A stretch of DNA of 64,000 nt from JBLMZI01 sp050258755 (GCA_050258755.1 JBLMZI010000003.1:160128-224127), one strand, 5' to 3'; shown: positions 15,792-24,669, counted from the stretch's first letter. The notes: generated by a model from the letters alone, not told the origin. A program made the numbers and translations.

Positions 15792-17783
15792 TTATTCAGC
15801 GGAACCAGGCTCGTTTGATATCGCGGTTTCCGCTTCCAGGCGAGCTGTCTTCGAGCGGCGAATCCGCCGCCAGATCCATCGGCCGATTGCGGTCAGGATG
15901 GCGAGTAGGGCGAGTGCGGTCCCGAGAAAACCCCAGGTTAACCGGGTGGCATGGCTCAGCAGCCGGTCCGGCCGCCATGAAGCGACCGCCTGATAACGTC
16001 CGCCAACGATCTCGTATTGAACAGGAAGGTCAGCGATGCCGTTGCCGTTGGTGTCCGGCAGACCTTTCAGGTAAGCCGCCAGACCCAGCCATTCTTTAAG
16101 TTCCTGTACGCCCGGCCGGCTGGCGTCGGCATCGACCAGCGCATCTGTCATCGCCTTGATCGGGCGGCCATTCCGGTCTTTGGGGACCACAGAAATAATC
16201 CCGTAGCTCATTGCGCCCATTTTGTTCATCATCACCGCGGTCATGTAACTGGTTCCAATCCGATAGAGCTGATCCGGCTGGAGCGTTTCCATCCCCCGCG
16301 GCGTATTGATTTGAATCGCATACACCCGGTCGAATGGAACCCGGTTCGGGTTGTAGGCGAAGCGGGCTCCGCTGACCTGCAGGTTGTAATTGCTCTTTGC
16401 CGGCGCCAGAGTCGATTGGGTTTCCAGGCAGTTTTTGATCTCCTGGCCGTTAAGATAAAAGCTCACCAGCGGATAGCCGGCGGTCCGGTCCGGCCCCATG
16501 CCGAGCGAGAGCACTTCAAACACGTTTTTGACGGAGACATTCCCCTGGGTCAGCGTGCCTCGGATTTCACCCATCGGAACCACGGTGGCATTGAGAAAAT
16601 CGCCGTTCGGCCCTTCCGCTTTCTGAATCGCGTCCCGGAACGAATCGGCGATAAGGTCACCAAGCCGGGCTTCGGCGGCACCGTTATCCATCTCGGCATA
16701 GGTGTCCATGTTTTCTTTCAGTTCCAGCAGCACCTGATCACTTTGATACCCCGAAGAGGCCAGCATGGCATCGACCTGCGCCTTGTCCTTCAGGATCGAT
16801 TGCGCGATCGTCGGATCATTCGGAATATCCGGTGTTACCGCAATCAGCCGGTAGGAAGCGAGTTCCGGTCTTCGGCCTGGCTGAACCCGCAGTTTGAGTT
16901 CCCCCAGGTCAAGGCCGAAACCGCCGGAGGACGCGATAATGGTTCCGTTGGCGATGATTGGTTTGGTCAGCCGGGTGTGGGAGTGACCGCTGATGATAAG
17001 GTCGATCCCCTTGACCTGTTCAGCGAGCAGTTCATCCTCGGAATCCTCCTTCACCGCTGATGTCCCGGTATGGGACAAGCAGATAACCAGGTCCGCTTTT
17101 TCCTTGTCCCGCAGCCGTTGGACGGTTTGGCGGGCGGCAGTAACCGGATCGGCGGTTTTGAGATCTTTGGCCCAGATCAGATCATGGGCGGCATCCTTGC
17201 CGAAGATCCCGAAAATCCCGATTTTCAAGCCGTTCCGTTCAATGATGGTGTACGGCTTTACCGGATAAGCATTCAATGATTGCCGCAGCCCGCTGTCCGC
17301 CGAGGCAGCGGACAGGTTGGCGCTGACGAGAAGCGGCAGCCGGTCACCGCTCTTTTGGGCGGCGGTCAGCATCTGGGCGAGACCCTTGGTATCAAAGTCC
17401 AGTTCGTGGTTTCCGAAAGTCGCGGCGTCATAGCCGAGCTGTCCGAGCATGCGAAGCTCGGCGGCTTGGGAACGAAACAGGGTATGATACAGCGTGCCCA
17501 TACTGAAGTCGCCGGCGTCAAGAAGCAGCACGCGGTCGGGATGGGTGGCGCGCTCCCGGCCGATCAGCGTAGCCAGGCGGGAATAACCGCCGCGTTCGAC
17601 GACTTTGTTTCGGCTGACCGCAATCATCTGCGGGTCGAAATGGGAATGCAGGTCATGGGTGAATAGTATGGTCAGCTCCGATTCGGAAGCAGCCGGGACA
17701 GCCGGGCCGGAAACTACGAATGCCAATATGGCCGCGAGTGCCGTAACGGCTAGGCCGAGTCGAACCCCGTGAAGTCGAGTCAT
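15792..17783 (-). CDS. Secreted, membrane-anchored 5'-nucleotidase/metallophosphatase
   Basis: The 663-residue product starts with a signal peptide, then a calcineurin-like phosphatase domain with metal motifs FTHDLHSH, LLDAGDF, FGNHELDFD and SGHSHT (about residues 35-290). A 5'-nucleotidase C-terminal domain follows (about 325-520). Near the end a membrane helix (FLGTALALLAILTAI) is followed by basic residues, which should anchor the enzyme facing outward. It is of the UshA/YfkN type and probably hydrolyses nucleotides for phosphate or nucleoside uptake. The start at 17783 has GGGAGG upstream; an earlier in-frame ATG at 17819 lacks one. Confidence 0.9.
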   Translation of the reverse strand: MTRLHGVRLGLAVTALAAILAFVVSGPAVPAASESELTILFTHDLHSHFDPQMIAVSRNKVVERGGYSRLATLIGRERATHPDRVLLLDAGDFSMGTLYHTLFRSQAAELRMLGQLGYDAATFGNHELDFDTKGLAQMLTAAQKSGDRLPLLVSANLSAASADSGLRQSLNAYPVKPYTIIERNGLKIGIFGIFGKDAAHDLIWAKDLKTADPVTAARQTVQRLRDKEKADLVICLSHTGTSAVKEDSEDELLAEQVKGIDLIISGHSHTRLTKPIIANGTIIASSGGFGLDLGELKLRVQPGRRPELASYRLIAVTPDIPNDPTIAQSILKDKAQVDAMLASSGYQSDQVLLELKENMDTYAEMDNGAAEARLGDLIADSFRDAIQKAEGPNGDFLNATVVPMGEIRGTLTQGNVSVKNVFEVLSLGMGPDRTAGYPLVSFYLNGQEIKNCLETQSTLAPAKSNYNLQVSGARFAYNPNRVPFDRVYAIQINTPRGMETLQPDQLYRIGTSYMTAVMMNKMGAMSYGIISVVPKDRNGRPIKAMTDALVDADASRPGVQELKEWLGLAAYLKGLPDTNGNGIADLPVQYEIVGGRYQAVASWRPDRLLSHATRLTWGFLGTALALLAILTAIGRWIWRRIRRSKTARLEAETAISNEPGSAE

Positions 17784-17992
17784 GATTGATATGCCTCCCA
17801 TCCCCAATTCAGCCGGCACGCGGCGCGATTGACGCGCGGAGCAGTGTGCCGCCCTTCTTTAATCATATCGAATTCACAGGCAAACGGCGTTAGGTTTCGG
17901 GTGGAATATAATACCCAATTGCACTTTTGGGAATAATCCGGCGGTGAGGATACATAATAGGGTTGTGACAAAACATCTTGGAGGAATGTACC

Positions 17993-18244
17993 ATGCCGTT
18001 TGGATCCCTTCAGCAAAACCTGAACCAGATTTCGACGATCTGTCACCAGTTGAGCCAGAGTGAACACGCCAATGCGGTCCGGCTGCAGCAGATGCAGCAG
18101 GCGGAGCAGATGGCCAGCCAGCAACTGCAGCAATGCGCGATGCTGTGCAACCAGGTGGCCCACCAGATGATGCAGCTGTCCAATATGACCCAGATCAACG
18201 CCAGTCAAGCCTCGGCGCACTATGGCGCCTACCGACACCAATAA
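17993..18244 (+). CDS. Small glutamine- and methionine-rich helical protein
   Basis: This 83-residue protein starts at an ATG following TTGGAGGAATG. It is dominated by Gln, Met, Ala and His (QQMQQAEQMASQQLQQ), with three Cys and an evident heptad-like pattern, so a coiled coil is likely. The composition recalls small spore-coat proteins of Firmicutes, but I find no motif that names it. It forms its own unit, with a hairpin terminator just downstream. Confidence 0.65.
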   Translation: MPFGSLQQNLNQISTICHQLSQSEHANAVRLQQMQQAEQMASQQLQQCAMLCNQVAHQMMQLSNMTQINASQASAHYGAYRHQ

Positions 18245-18278
18245 CGCTTGATTGCTGCCGCGATTGACATTAACGATA

Positions 18279-18322
18279 CAAGCCCGATTCCGCGCCTGGG
18301 ATGGCCGGGATCGGGCTTATTG
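18279..18322 (+). terminator. Terminator after the Gln-rich small gene
   Basis: AAGCCCGAT and ATCGGGCTT pair at the base, with further pairing inside; the T-tract is short (TATTGTTTTG). Confidence 0.65.
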
Positions 18323-18467
18323 TTTTGGCCCATTGTAGGACCAAGGTCCTGGATGAAATGAGACCCCGGCCGAATAGCGGCCCAAAACCGAATCGAATTA
18401 CAATGGAAATAAGCCAGTTTTGTCGAATAGACGCGGGCGCAAAGCCGGATCGAAAGGTGGGTCCGAA

Positions 18468-18614
18468 ATGATGAGAAATCATGGCGTTTTTCAAGAGAGT
18501 GCGCAGGGCACCGAAGGGGGCGTCAAAGACATGGAGGAACAACAGATTTCGATAGAATGGTTTCTCGTGATCTGCATGGCGGTGCTTCTTATTGGCCATT
18601 TCGCCATCCGGTGA
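18468..18614 (+). CDS. Small single-pass membrane protein (48 aa)
   Basis: The frame from ATG 18468 encodes a polar Gly/Glu-rich N-terminal half and a C-terminal membrane helix (EWFLVICMAVLLIGHFAIR). AAAGGTGG lies seven bases before the ATG. In-frame upstream starts exist (to 18420) but lack a ribosome site. No family is recognised. Small size makes the call tentative. Confidence 0.45.
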   Translation: MMRNHGVFQESAQGTEGGVKDMEEQQISIEWFLVICMAVLLIGHFAIR

Positions 18615-18961
18615 GCCCATCGAACCACCCTGCCGATTGACTGGCATTCAGCGCACACCGATTGCCTGGTCTTAACGCGTAAAGCGGCCGTTCATCCCGG
18701 AACGGTTAACCTGGTCTCCCGCAGTCTCCTTGCAATAAAGCCCACAAAGCGAAATCGTTAAAATTCAATATCCGGTTCGTCCACCGTCGATTCGGCCTTC
18801 GAGCAAAGCCGCGGGGCGGACAGTGTCTTCAGCCCGCTTTTCGAGCAGACCAGGCTATGATAAGCTATGTATACCAAAAGTGGGGGATTCACCGGCATTT
18901 GACTGGAAATTGCTGGTTGAGGAAACACGGGAAAGGGAAATCCCATGGGGAGGATTCGGTT
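18615..18961. other. Intergenic leader region before mobA
   Basis: No gene is supported. A TATGAT-like -10 lies near 18855 without a good -35. Moco-riboswitch features such as the GGAAAGGAG arm are not present here, unlike upstream of the tup genes. Confidence 0.4.
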
Positions 18962-19573
18962 GTGGGGGTTAGCGGCATCGTACTGGCCGGCGGACGCAGT
19001 ACTCGAATGGGGAAAGACAAGACCCTGATGGCCTATCAGAATGAGACAATGATCGAACGGGTGGTCCGCGGACTTCGGAACGTAGCGGACGAGATCATTA
19101 TCGCAAGCAACAGCACGGCGAAATACGGGATTCCGGGAACCGTGGAAGTGCCGGATCTCTATTTGAACATGGGACCGCTGGGAGGCATTCACGCCGGTTT
19201 AACCGCTGCCAGCCATCCGCGTTCCTTTGTTGTCGCAGCCGATATGCCGCTGTTCAGTCCCGGTCTGGCTCAGTTTCTTCTTACCCAGGGGCTTGATTGC
19301 GATGTTGTAGTTCCTGAATTGGACGGGTACCTGGAACCGCTGTGTGCTGTTTACACCAAGAATTGCCTTGTGGCGATCAATGACTGCCTTCGGACGAACA
19401 TCCGGCAGATTATCAAGTTTTATCCAAGGGTCAGGGTGCACCGGATCCCGGGCGAGTCTCTCGCACGTTTCGGCTGCACCGATGAGTTGTTTTACAACAT
19501 GAACACCCCGGAAGACTACCAGCAATTATTTGAGCGCTTGAACGGAGCCGCCCCCGTGAAAAAACCGTCCTAG
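18962..19573 (+). CDS. mobA: Molybdenum cofactor guanylyltransferase MobA
   Basis: The 203-residue product starts with the nucleotidyltransferase signature LAGGRSTRMGKDK and continues with DLYLNMGPLGGIHAGL and VVAADMPLF, all typical of MobA. It transfers GMP from GTP to molybdopterin to form the bis-MGD cofactor used by the formate dehydrogenase in this window. The GTG at 18962 is preceded by GGGGAGGA; the longer frame to 18857 has no ribosome site. It sits tail-to-tail with tupA and is monocistronic. Confidence 0.9.
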   Translation: MGVSGIVLAGGRSTRMGKDKTLMAYQNETMIERVVRGLRNVADEIIIASNSTAKYGIPGTVEVPDLYLNMGPLGGIHAGLTAASHPRSFVVAADMPLFSPGLAQFLLTQGLDCDVVVPELDGYLEPLCAVYTKNCLVAINDCLRTNIRQIIKFYPRVRVHRIPGESLARFGCTDELFYNMNTPEDYQQLFERLNGAAPVKKPS

Positions 19574-19596
19574 CATTCATGACTGTTAAAAACGAA

Positions 19597-19633
19597 ACCG
19601 CCCGGCTGAAGCCTTTTAGCCAGGCGGTTTTTC
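19597..19633. terminator. Bidirectional terminator between mobA and tupA
   Basis: AAACCGCC and GGCGGTTT pair, with an inner GGCT/AGCC stem, and T-runs lie on both strands. Confidence 0.8.
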
Positions 19634-19662
19634 TTTCGGTGCGGGTAACCGGATCGTTAAGC

Positions 19663-20736
19663 TTAAGCAGCCTTTTTCAGGAGCGCTTTCAGAACATAGC
19701 CGGTCTTACCATTCATCTTCACCATATAGTATTTGCCGGCCGCTTTGACGACGGTTATCTTCTGGCCCTTTTTGAGCTTGGCAACGACTTTGCCGCTGCC
19801 GGCGCCGGCTTTCACACTGACCGATTTCAGAACCACGAAAGTTCCTAGATCAGCAGCGACGGCCGGTTTAGCGGGCGCGGGAGGCGCGGTTAGTTTGGCG
19901 GCCGGAATCGCATCCGGTGTGAACAGTGATTTCTTGTATTTCTCCTGGCCGAAGTTCATGATCATTTTCTGGCCTTTTTCGCCGGTGATCCATTCAGCAA
20001 AGGCGGTTGCCGCTTTCACATGCAGACCGGCGTGTTTTTCGGGATTGACGACAATGACGCCGTACGGGTTGAGCAGGAGCTTGTCCCCCCGCAGAATGAT
20101 TGCAAAGTTCGCCGCGTCTTTCCAGGTCAGGTAAGTTGCTTCGTCGGTAAGGGTATAACCATCTTTTTCAAGGGCCATGTTCAGGGTTGCGCCCATTCCC
20201 TGGCCAGCTTCAACATACCATTCGCCCTTCGGGGTGACGTTCATTTTTGCCCAGATGGCAAGCTCTTTCGAATGGGTGCCGGACTTATCCGCCCGGGAGA
20301 TAAAGGTAAATTTGCCGTCGGCGATCTTTTTGAAAGCCGCCTGAACGTCGGTCATCCCTTTGATGCCGGCCGGGTCCTTCTTCGGGCCGACAATTAGAAA
20401 TTCGTTATGCATAACGTCTTTACGAACCGAGCCGCTGCCAGCCGCCATGAACTCATCCTCGGCTTTGCGCGAGTGCACCAGCAGCACGTCAGCGTCGCCG
20501 GCCTTGCCCATTTCCATGGCCTGCCCGCTGCCGACCGCGATCACTTTCACCTTGGTGTTGAATTCTTTTTCAAAAGCCGGAATCAGCACGTCCAGCAGAC
20601 CGGAGTCCTGGGTGCTGGTGGTGGTTGCCAGGGTCAACGTATCTTCTACCGCGGTGCCAGCGGCAAACAGCGGCGTGCACAGCGCGGTCAGCAGGAATAC
20701 GAACATCATCAAAGCCGCAAGGGATCTTTTTTTCAC
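19663..20736 (-). CDS. tupA: Tungstate-binding protein TupA with a C-terminal SH3-like domain
   Basis: After a signal peptide, the mature part opens with the anion-loop motif TTTSTQDSGLLDVL and contains GSGQAMEMGKAGDADVLLVHS, both typical of TupA tungstate receptors. The binding domain ends near residue 275. A Pro/Ala linker then leads to a bacterial SH3 domain (about 295-357, with VSVKAGAGSGKVVAKLKKGQ and GKTGYVLKALL). That fusion is unusual and may tether the receptor to the cell wall. There is no lipobox. The GTG start at 20736 has GGAGG upstream. Transcription is controlled by a riboswitch and terminator. It delivers tungstate to TupBC, whose genes lie just upstream. Confidence 0.92.
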   Translation of the reverse strand: MKKRSLAALMMFVFLLTALCTPLFAAGTAVEDTLTLATTTSTQDSGLLDVLIPAFEKEFNTKVKVIAVGSGQAMEMGKAGDADVLLVHSRKAEDEFMAAGSGSVRKDVMHNEFLIVGPKKDPAGIKGMTDVQAAFKKIADGKFTFISRADKSGTHSKELAIWAKMNVTPKGEWYVEAGQGMGATLNMALEKDGYTLTDEATYLTWKDAANFAIILRGDKLLLNPYGVIVVNPEKHAGLHVKAATAFAEWITGEKGQKMIMNFGQEKYKKSLFTPDAIPAAKLTAPPAPAKPAVAADLGTFVVLKSVSVKAGAGSGKVVAKLKKGQKITVVKAAGKYYMVKMNGKTGYVLKALLKKAA

Positions 20737-20792
20737 TTCGAGTACCTCCGTTACTTCACAATCATCGGTTCCGAAACTAAAAAGTGCAAAAA

Positions 20793-20821
20793 AATAAAAA
20801 ACCCGGCCGTACATTGGCCGG
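20793..20821 (-). terminator. Riboswitch-linked terminator before tupA
   Basis: On the minus strand CCGGCCAATGTACGGCCGG is followed by GTTTTTTATTTTTT. It lies between the aptamer and the tupA start codon, so it is the likely expression platform. Confidence 0.8.
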
Positions 20822-20865
20822 AGAGTACCATAAAGTCGACACAAGCCGATACGACCTGCGCAGGC

Positions 20866-20964
20866 TACCCTCCTTTCCGCAATGGGAGGCGTAAGCGTTT
20901 CCCCTTACACCCTATCGGTTCCGGAAGCATTGCCTTTCGGCTTTAGCTTTCGGAACTCGGAGAA
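20866..20964 (-). promoter_or_regulatory. Moco/tungsten-cofactor riboswitch before tupA
   Basis: Read on the minus strand it contains CTCCGAGTTCC, GGAACC, GGGTGTAAGGGGAAACGC, TTACGCCTCCC and GCGGAAAGGAGGG, the conserved blocks of the Moco RNA motif (RF01055). CTCC at the 5' end pairs with GGAG at the 3' end (P1). GGAAAGGAG with GCCTCCC forms the typical tetraloop-receptor arm. The association with tungstate transport favours the tungsten-cofactor (Tuco) class, but the assignment of class needs structural alignment. It controls tupA through the adjoining terminator. Confidence 0.88.
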
Positions 20965-21026
20965 TTAGTGATATTAAATTCTTTTTTTCAATTCGGCATC
21001 GAATGCATGATTCCTTCCCATTCCGG

Positions 21027-21761
21027 TTAATAAACCATAGTGCCATCGAGAAAACCGCTGGCAACCGCGTTTTCAGGCTGATCAAAAAACTTCGGGGACG
21101 CCTGGTCGGCCGCCACTTCGCCGTTGATCAACAAAACCGCCCGGTTCGCCAGGCGCTTGGCCTGAAAAATGTGGTGCGTAACAATGACGACAGTGGTTTC
21201 AAATCGTTCTCGGCTATCGCCGATGATCGATTCCATGGTCTGCACGCTGGCCGGGTCCAGATTGGCGGTCGGCTCGTCGAGCAGCAGAACCCTGGGACGC
21301 AGAGCCAGGGCGCGGGCCATGGCGACCCGCTGCATCTCCCCCCCGGAAAGCTTGTTCGCCGGCCGCTCCGCGAAATCACTCAAGCCGACGAAGGCCAGCG
21401 ATTCCATGATCCGCTGGCGCCGCTCCCGGGATGGAATCCGGCGCAGTTTCAATCCGTACGCGATGTTTTCATAGACAGACGTATGCAGCATGTAGGAGCG
21501 CTGAAACACCATGGACATCTGACGCATCGCATTCAGCCGGGCCGAAACAGTCAGGCCGCCGACCGGTTCGCCGTCAAACCGAAGTGTGCCGGTATTTGGA
21601 TCATCAAGCAGGTTTAAGATGCGCAGCAGAGTCGATTTACCGGCCCCGTTCGGCCCTAGGATCGCCGTCGTGCTGCCGCTTTCGATGGAAAGGCGGCTTA
21701 TATTCAATACCGTTTTCGCGCTGTATTTTTTCGTGACGTTTTCCAACTCAAACACAGTCAT
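21027..21761 (-). CDS. tupC: Tungstate ABC transporter ATP-binding protein TupC
   Basis: The 244-residue ATPase has Walker A GPNGAGKST, Q-loop VFQRSYM, signature LSGGEMQR, Walker B VLLLDEP with the D-loop ANLDP and the switch His in VTHHIFQ. Its length without a C-terminal regulatory domain suits TupC rather than ModC. The gene begins about ten bases after tupB and is followed by the riboswitch region of tupA, so the usual order (A-B-C) is changed to B-C then A. Confidence 0.9.
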   Translation of the reverse strand: MTVFELENVTKKYSAKTVLNISRLSIESGSTTAILGPNGAGKSTLLRILNLLDDPNTGTLRFDGEPVGGLTVSARLNAMRQMSMVFQRSYMLHTSVYENIAYGLKLRRIPSRERRQRIMESLAFVGLSDFAERPANKLSGGEMQRVAMARALALRPRVLLLDEPTANLDPASVQTMESIIGDSRERFETTVVIVTHHIFQAKRLANRAVLLINGEVAADQASPKFFDQPENAVASGFLDGTMVY

Positions 21762-21770
21762 ACGCTCTCC

Positions 21771-22448
21771 TCATTCCGCTTGCAGTTCATCGGCAAGCCG
21801 CAAAGCCACCGAACTGACGATAAAAGAAATCAGCAGCAGAATCAGGCCCAGCGCGATCGCAAACGCGTAATTCCCGGCCCGGGTTTCCATCACAATGGAG
21901 GTGGTCAGAACCCGGGTGTCATAGCGGATGTTGCCGCCGACCAGCATGACAGCCCCGACTTCGGCAAACGCTCGGCCGAAACCGGTTAAGATGGCTGAAA
22001 TAATTGCGGTTCGGGATTCCCGAAGCACGGTCAGACCGGCTTGAAACGATGTTGCGCCCAGACTGCGGGCCAGGTCGTGGACCACCCGTTCCCGGCTGGC
22101 GACCGCTGAGGCCGTCAGACCAGCGATAATGGGGGTAACCAGAAGGAACTGCGCGCTGATCATGGCCTGCGGGGTAAAGAGCCACTCCATTGAGCCCAGC
22201 GGGCCGCTTCGGGAGAGGAGCAGATAGACGACCAGGCCAGCCAGCACCGGGGGCAGGGCCATAAGGGTAAAAACGAGCCGCATCACCATTCGTTTGGCGG
22301 GAAAGTCGCGCAGACCCAGCCAGGTGCCCATCGGAATCCCGGCCAGGGCCCCAAGCACCACGGCCGTGCCGGAAACGGTGATCGACATCGCAATGATGCC
22401 CCACAATTCGTTCCCGTTGAGGGTAATAACGTTCAAGAGTTCCTGCAT
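21771..22448 (-). CDS. tupB: Tungstate ABC transporter permease TupB
   Basis: The product (226 residues) has five to six membrane helices and the ABC-permease EAA-like motif in ARSLGATSFQAGLTVLRESR, followed by GFGRAFAEVGAVMLVGGNI, typical of tungstate/molybdate/phosphate permeases. The frame is open up to 22619, but that part overlaps the riboswitch and its terminator and cannot be coding. The ATG at 22448 has GGGATGG about 11 bases before it; ATG 22463 is an alternative. Forms the channel with TupC. Confidence 0.9.
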   Translation of the reverse strand: MQELLNVITLNGNELWGIIAMSITVSGTAVVLGALAGIPMGTWLGLRDFPAKRMVMRLVFTLMALPPVLAGLVVYLLLSRSGPLGSMEWLFTPQAMISAQFLLVTPIIAGLTASAVASRERVVHDLARSLGATSFQAGLTVLRESRTAIISAILTGFGRAFAEVGAVMLVGGNIRYDTRVLTTSIVMETRAGNYAFAIALGLILLLISFIVSSVALRLADELQAE

Positions 22449-22504
22449 AAAAGGTCGCACCATCCCAAAAAAGGTATTTTCCCGGACGATATCGCAATAA
22501 AAAT

Positions 22505-22530
22505 AAAAAACCGGCCCCAATGGTGGCCGG
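22505..22530 (-). terminator. Riboswitch-linked terminator before tupB
   Basis: On the minus strand CCGGCCACCATTGGGGCCGG is followed by TTTTTTATTTTTATT. It lies between aptamer and tupB start and resembles the one before tupA. Confidence 0.85.
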
Positions 22531-22578
22531 AAAGAGGACGATATGGACACAGAAAAGAACAAACCAAGGTTCATCCGT

Positions 22579-22672
22579 CTCCTTTCCGCACTGGGAGGCG
22601 CGAGCGTTTCCCCTCGCACCCTGACGGTTCCGAAACCGTAGCCGTTGGCGTTAGGTTCCGGAACTCGGAGAG
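22579..22672 (-). promoter_or_regulatory. Moco/tungsten-cofactor riboswitch before tupB
   Basis: The minus strand shows CTCCGAGTTCCGG, CGGAACC, GGGTGCGAGGGGAAACGC, TCGCGCCTCCC and GCGGAAAGGAG, the same conserved blocks as the element before tupA, with different loop sequences. CTCC/GGAG forms P1. It precedes a terminator and should switch tupBC off when the cofactor is abundant. Confidence 0.9.
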
Positions 22673-22685
22673 TTTTTTGGTATGA

Positions 22686-22715
22686 AGTTTATCAGCATTT
22701 TCTGTTCGACGTAAA
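22686..22715 (-). promoter_or_regulatory. Promoter candidate for the tupBC riboswitch transcript
   Basis: On the minus strand TTTACG (22715-22710) and TAAACT (22691-22686) are separated by 18 bases and lie just before the aptamer. This would make tupBC independent of the moeA operon upstream. Confidence 0.5.
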
Positions 22716-22743
22716 AACGGAAATTCCTGTTTTTGTGTCGAAT

Positions 22744-24669
22744 CTAAAGCACGCCGTCCCACAGGGTGCGCCCCGAATCGCGAAGGTCATAACCGCCCAT
22801 CGCTTTCACCTGCGCGGTGAACTTCGGGTCGGCAATCGCTTCCATGAGAGCGGCTACCGGTGCTTCACCCGCCAGTTCGGGGAGAACGCACAGGTCGTAA
22901 CGCTCTTCCTCTGCGGGGACAAAGTCCAGCCCCAAGGCTTTCGCGCCGGCCAAAATGCCCAACGCGGCGTCGGCTGTGTCGTTTTTGACCGCGGCCGCAA
23001 CCGCGAGATGGGAATACTCCTCCCGTTCATAACCGTGGATGGCTCCGGTCGGAAGACCGTCCCGCTTCAGCAGGTAATCAAACAGAATGCGGGTACCGGA
23101 CCCTTTTTGGCGGTTGACATAGCGGATGCCGTTCTGGGTCAAATCGCTGATATTGCGGATGCAGAGCGGGTTCCCGGGCTTGACCATGAAGCCCTGCTGC
23201 CGCCAGAGCAAGTTAACCAGCAGAATTCGTTCCCCAGTCAGGTACTTTTTCAAGTAGGACAGGTTGTAATCGCCAGTTTCGGTGTCCAGCAGGTGAATCC
23301 CCGCCAGATGGGTTTCCCGGCGTTTCAGCGACATAATACCGCCCAGACTGCCGACGTTGCTGGAAGACAGGCGAATGCCGTGCCGGTTCCATAAAATATT
23401 GCTCAGCGAATCGAGTGCCAGGTCATGACTTCCAATCGCGAGCAAGGTGCGTTCGATAAGATCCGAAGGCCGTTTAAGCAAGATTTGAACCGTATCCCCG
23501 GCCTGATATCCCTCCACCCCGCGGGGAATCAGTAAAACCCCGTCGGCTTTGACCAGGCTGGTCGTGATTCCCGCGCCGCGGTTCAAGGGGAAAGCCAGAA
23601 TATCTTCCCCGACCCGGGCCAGGTTGACATTGGCAAATTCGTCAGAGCCCATCGGGGAAGACATTTTACGAGTTAAGCGCGCGTTCAGACGGGTTTCCGC
23701 GGGTTGGGAAATCCCCTGCATCGCGCAGATCAGCGGGTGTGCAAACAGCTCAAAAACCAGCGCCGCTGAGACCGGGTATCCCGGCACGCCGACGACCGGC
23801 TTCTGGTTGACAATCCCGAGAATCGAGGGTTTTCCGGGCCGGGTAGCGATGCCGTGCAGCAGGAGTTCACCCAGCCGTGCCACCGTGTCGGCCGTGAAAT
23901 CCTCGCGGCCAGCCGAAGAACCGGAACAGACCACGATCATATCGGCGATTTCGGCGGCTTTCGACACGGCGTCCGCCAGCAGTTCGCGGTCATCGATCAC
24001 AATCGGGAAGCGGGTCGGGTCAGCGCCCCATTCTTCACACAACGCGGCCAGCATGCGGCTGTTTGATTCGGTGATTTCGCCGGCCTCCCCGGTTTCGCTG
24101 CCGGGTTCCACCAGTTCCGTGCCGGTTGGAATAATGACCACTTTCGGCCGTCGGGCGACCACCACTTCGCGGACTCCGGCGGTCAGAAAAGAGCCGATTT
24201 CGTACGGGCCGATCAGGAAACCGGCCGGAAGCAGCATTTGAGAGGCGATCACGTCTTCGCCGACGGAGCGAATGTGCTGCCAGGGTGTGGCCGCAACAAT
24301 GATTTCAGCCGTTTCCGGACTGTTAAAATTCACATCCTCGATCATCACCACGGCGTCAAAATCCCGGGGAATGGGATCCCCGGTGTCGACTTCGATGAAC
24401 TGAACATCCCGTTTCAACACGACTGGATTGGTTTCGCGGGCGCTAAAGGTATCCGCGGCCCGTACCGCGATGCCATCCATCGCCGAAGCGGCGTAATTGG
24501 GCGACGAATGCCGGGCCCAGACCGGTTCGGCGCTGATGCGCCCACGAGACGCGATCACAGGAACGGTCTCGGTCTTGACGGTGAGAGCGCTGGTTTGCGC
24601 CAGGCGCGTGCGCAGCAGTTCCAGGGCCTGGTCCAGCGGCATGTTGTCAATGTAGACTTTCCGGCTCAC
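22744..24669 (-). CDS. MoeA-like protein fused to a periplasmic-binding-type domain
   Basis: The 641-residue product has a full MoeA module (about 1-410): the ASAMDGIAV loop, VIIPTGTELVEPGS, VVCSGSSAGREDFT and the VGVPGYPVSAALVFE motif. A LysR-type/periplasmic-binding-like domain follows (about 420-641, with IGSHDLALDSL, VNRQKGSGTRILFDYLL and HLAVAAAVKNDTADAALGI), which may bind molybdate or tungstate. Proteins of this design occur in Clostridia beside a normal MoeA and are thought to help insert metal into molybdopterin. The GTG start at 24669 has GGAGG six bases upstream. It follows moeA by 34 bases in the same operon. Confidence 0.92.
   Translation of the reverse strand: MSRKVYIDNMPLDQALELLRTRLAQTSALTVKTETVPVIASRGRISAEPVWARHSSPNYAASAMDGIAVRAADTFSARETNPVVLKRDVQFIEVDTGDPIPRDFDAVVMIEDVNFNSPETAEIIVAATPWQHIRSVGEDVIASQMLLPAGFLIGPYEIGSFLTAGVREVVVARRPKVVIIPTGTELVEPGSETGEAGEITESNSRMLAALCEEWGADPTRFPIVIDDRELLADAVSKAAEIADMIVVCSGSSAGREDFTADTVARLGELLLHGIATRPGKPSILGIVNQKPVVGVPGYPVSAALVFELFAHPLICAMQGISQPAETRLNARLTRKMSSPMGSDEFANVNLARVGEDILAFPLNRGAGITTSLVKADGVLLIPRGVEGYQAGDTVQILLKRPSDLIERTLLAIGSHDLALDSLSNILWNRHGIRLSSSNVGSLGGIMSLKRRETHLAGIHLLDTETGDYNLSYLKKYLTGERILLVNLLWRQQGFMVKPGNPLCIRNISDLTQNGIRYVNRQKGSGTRILFDYLLKRDGLPTGAIHGYEREEYSHLAVAAAVKNDTADAALGILAGAKALGLDFVPAEEERYDLCVLPELAGEAPVAALMEAIADPKFTAQVKAMGGYDLRDSGRTLWDGVL

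Noticed and set aside
16017..17060. 347-codon plus-strand frame opposite the nucleotidase
   Set aside because: It is a shadow of the nucleotidase gene, with no ribosome site and no recognisable domain.
22449..22619. N-terminal extension of TupB
   Set aside because: The extension would be encoded by the riboswitch and its terminator hairpin.
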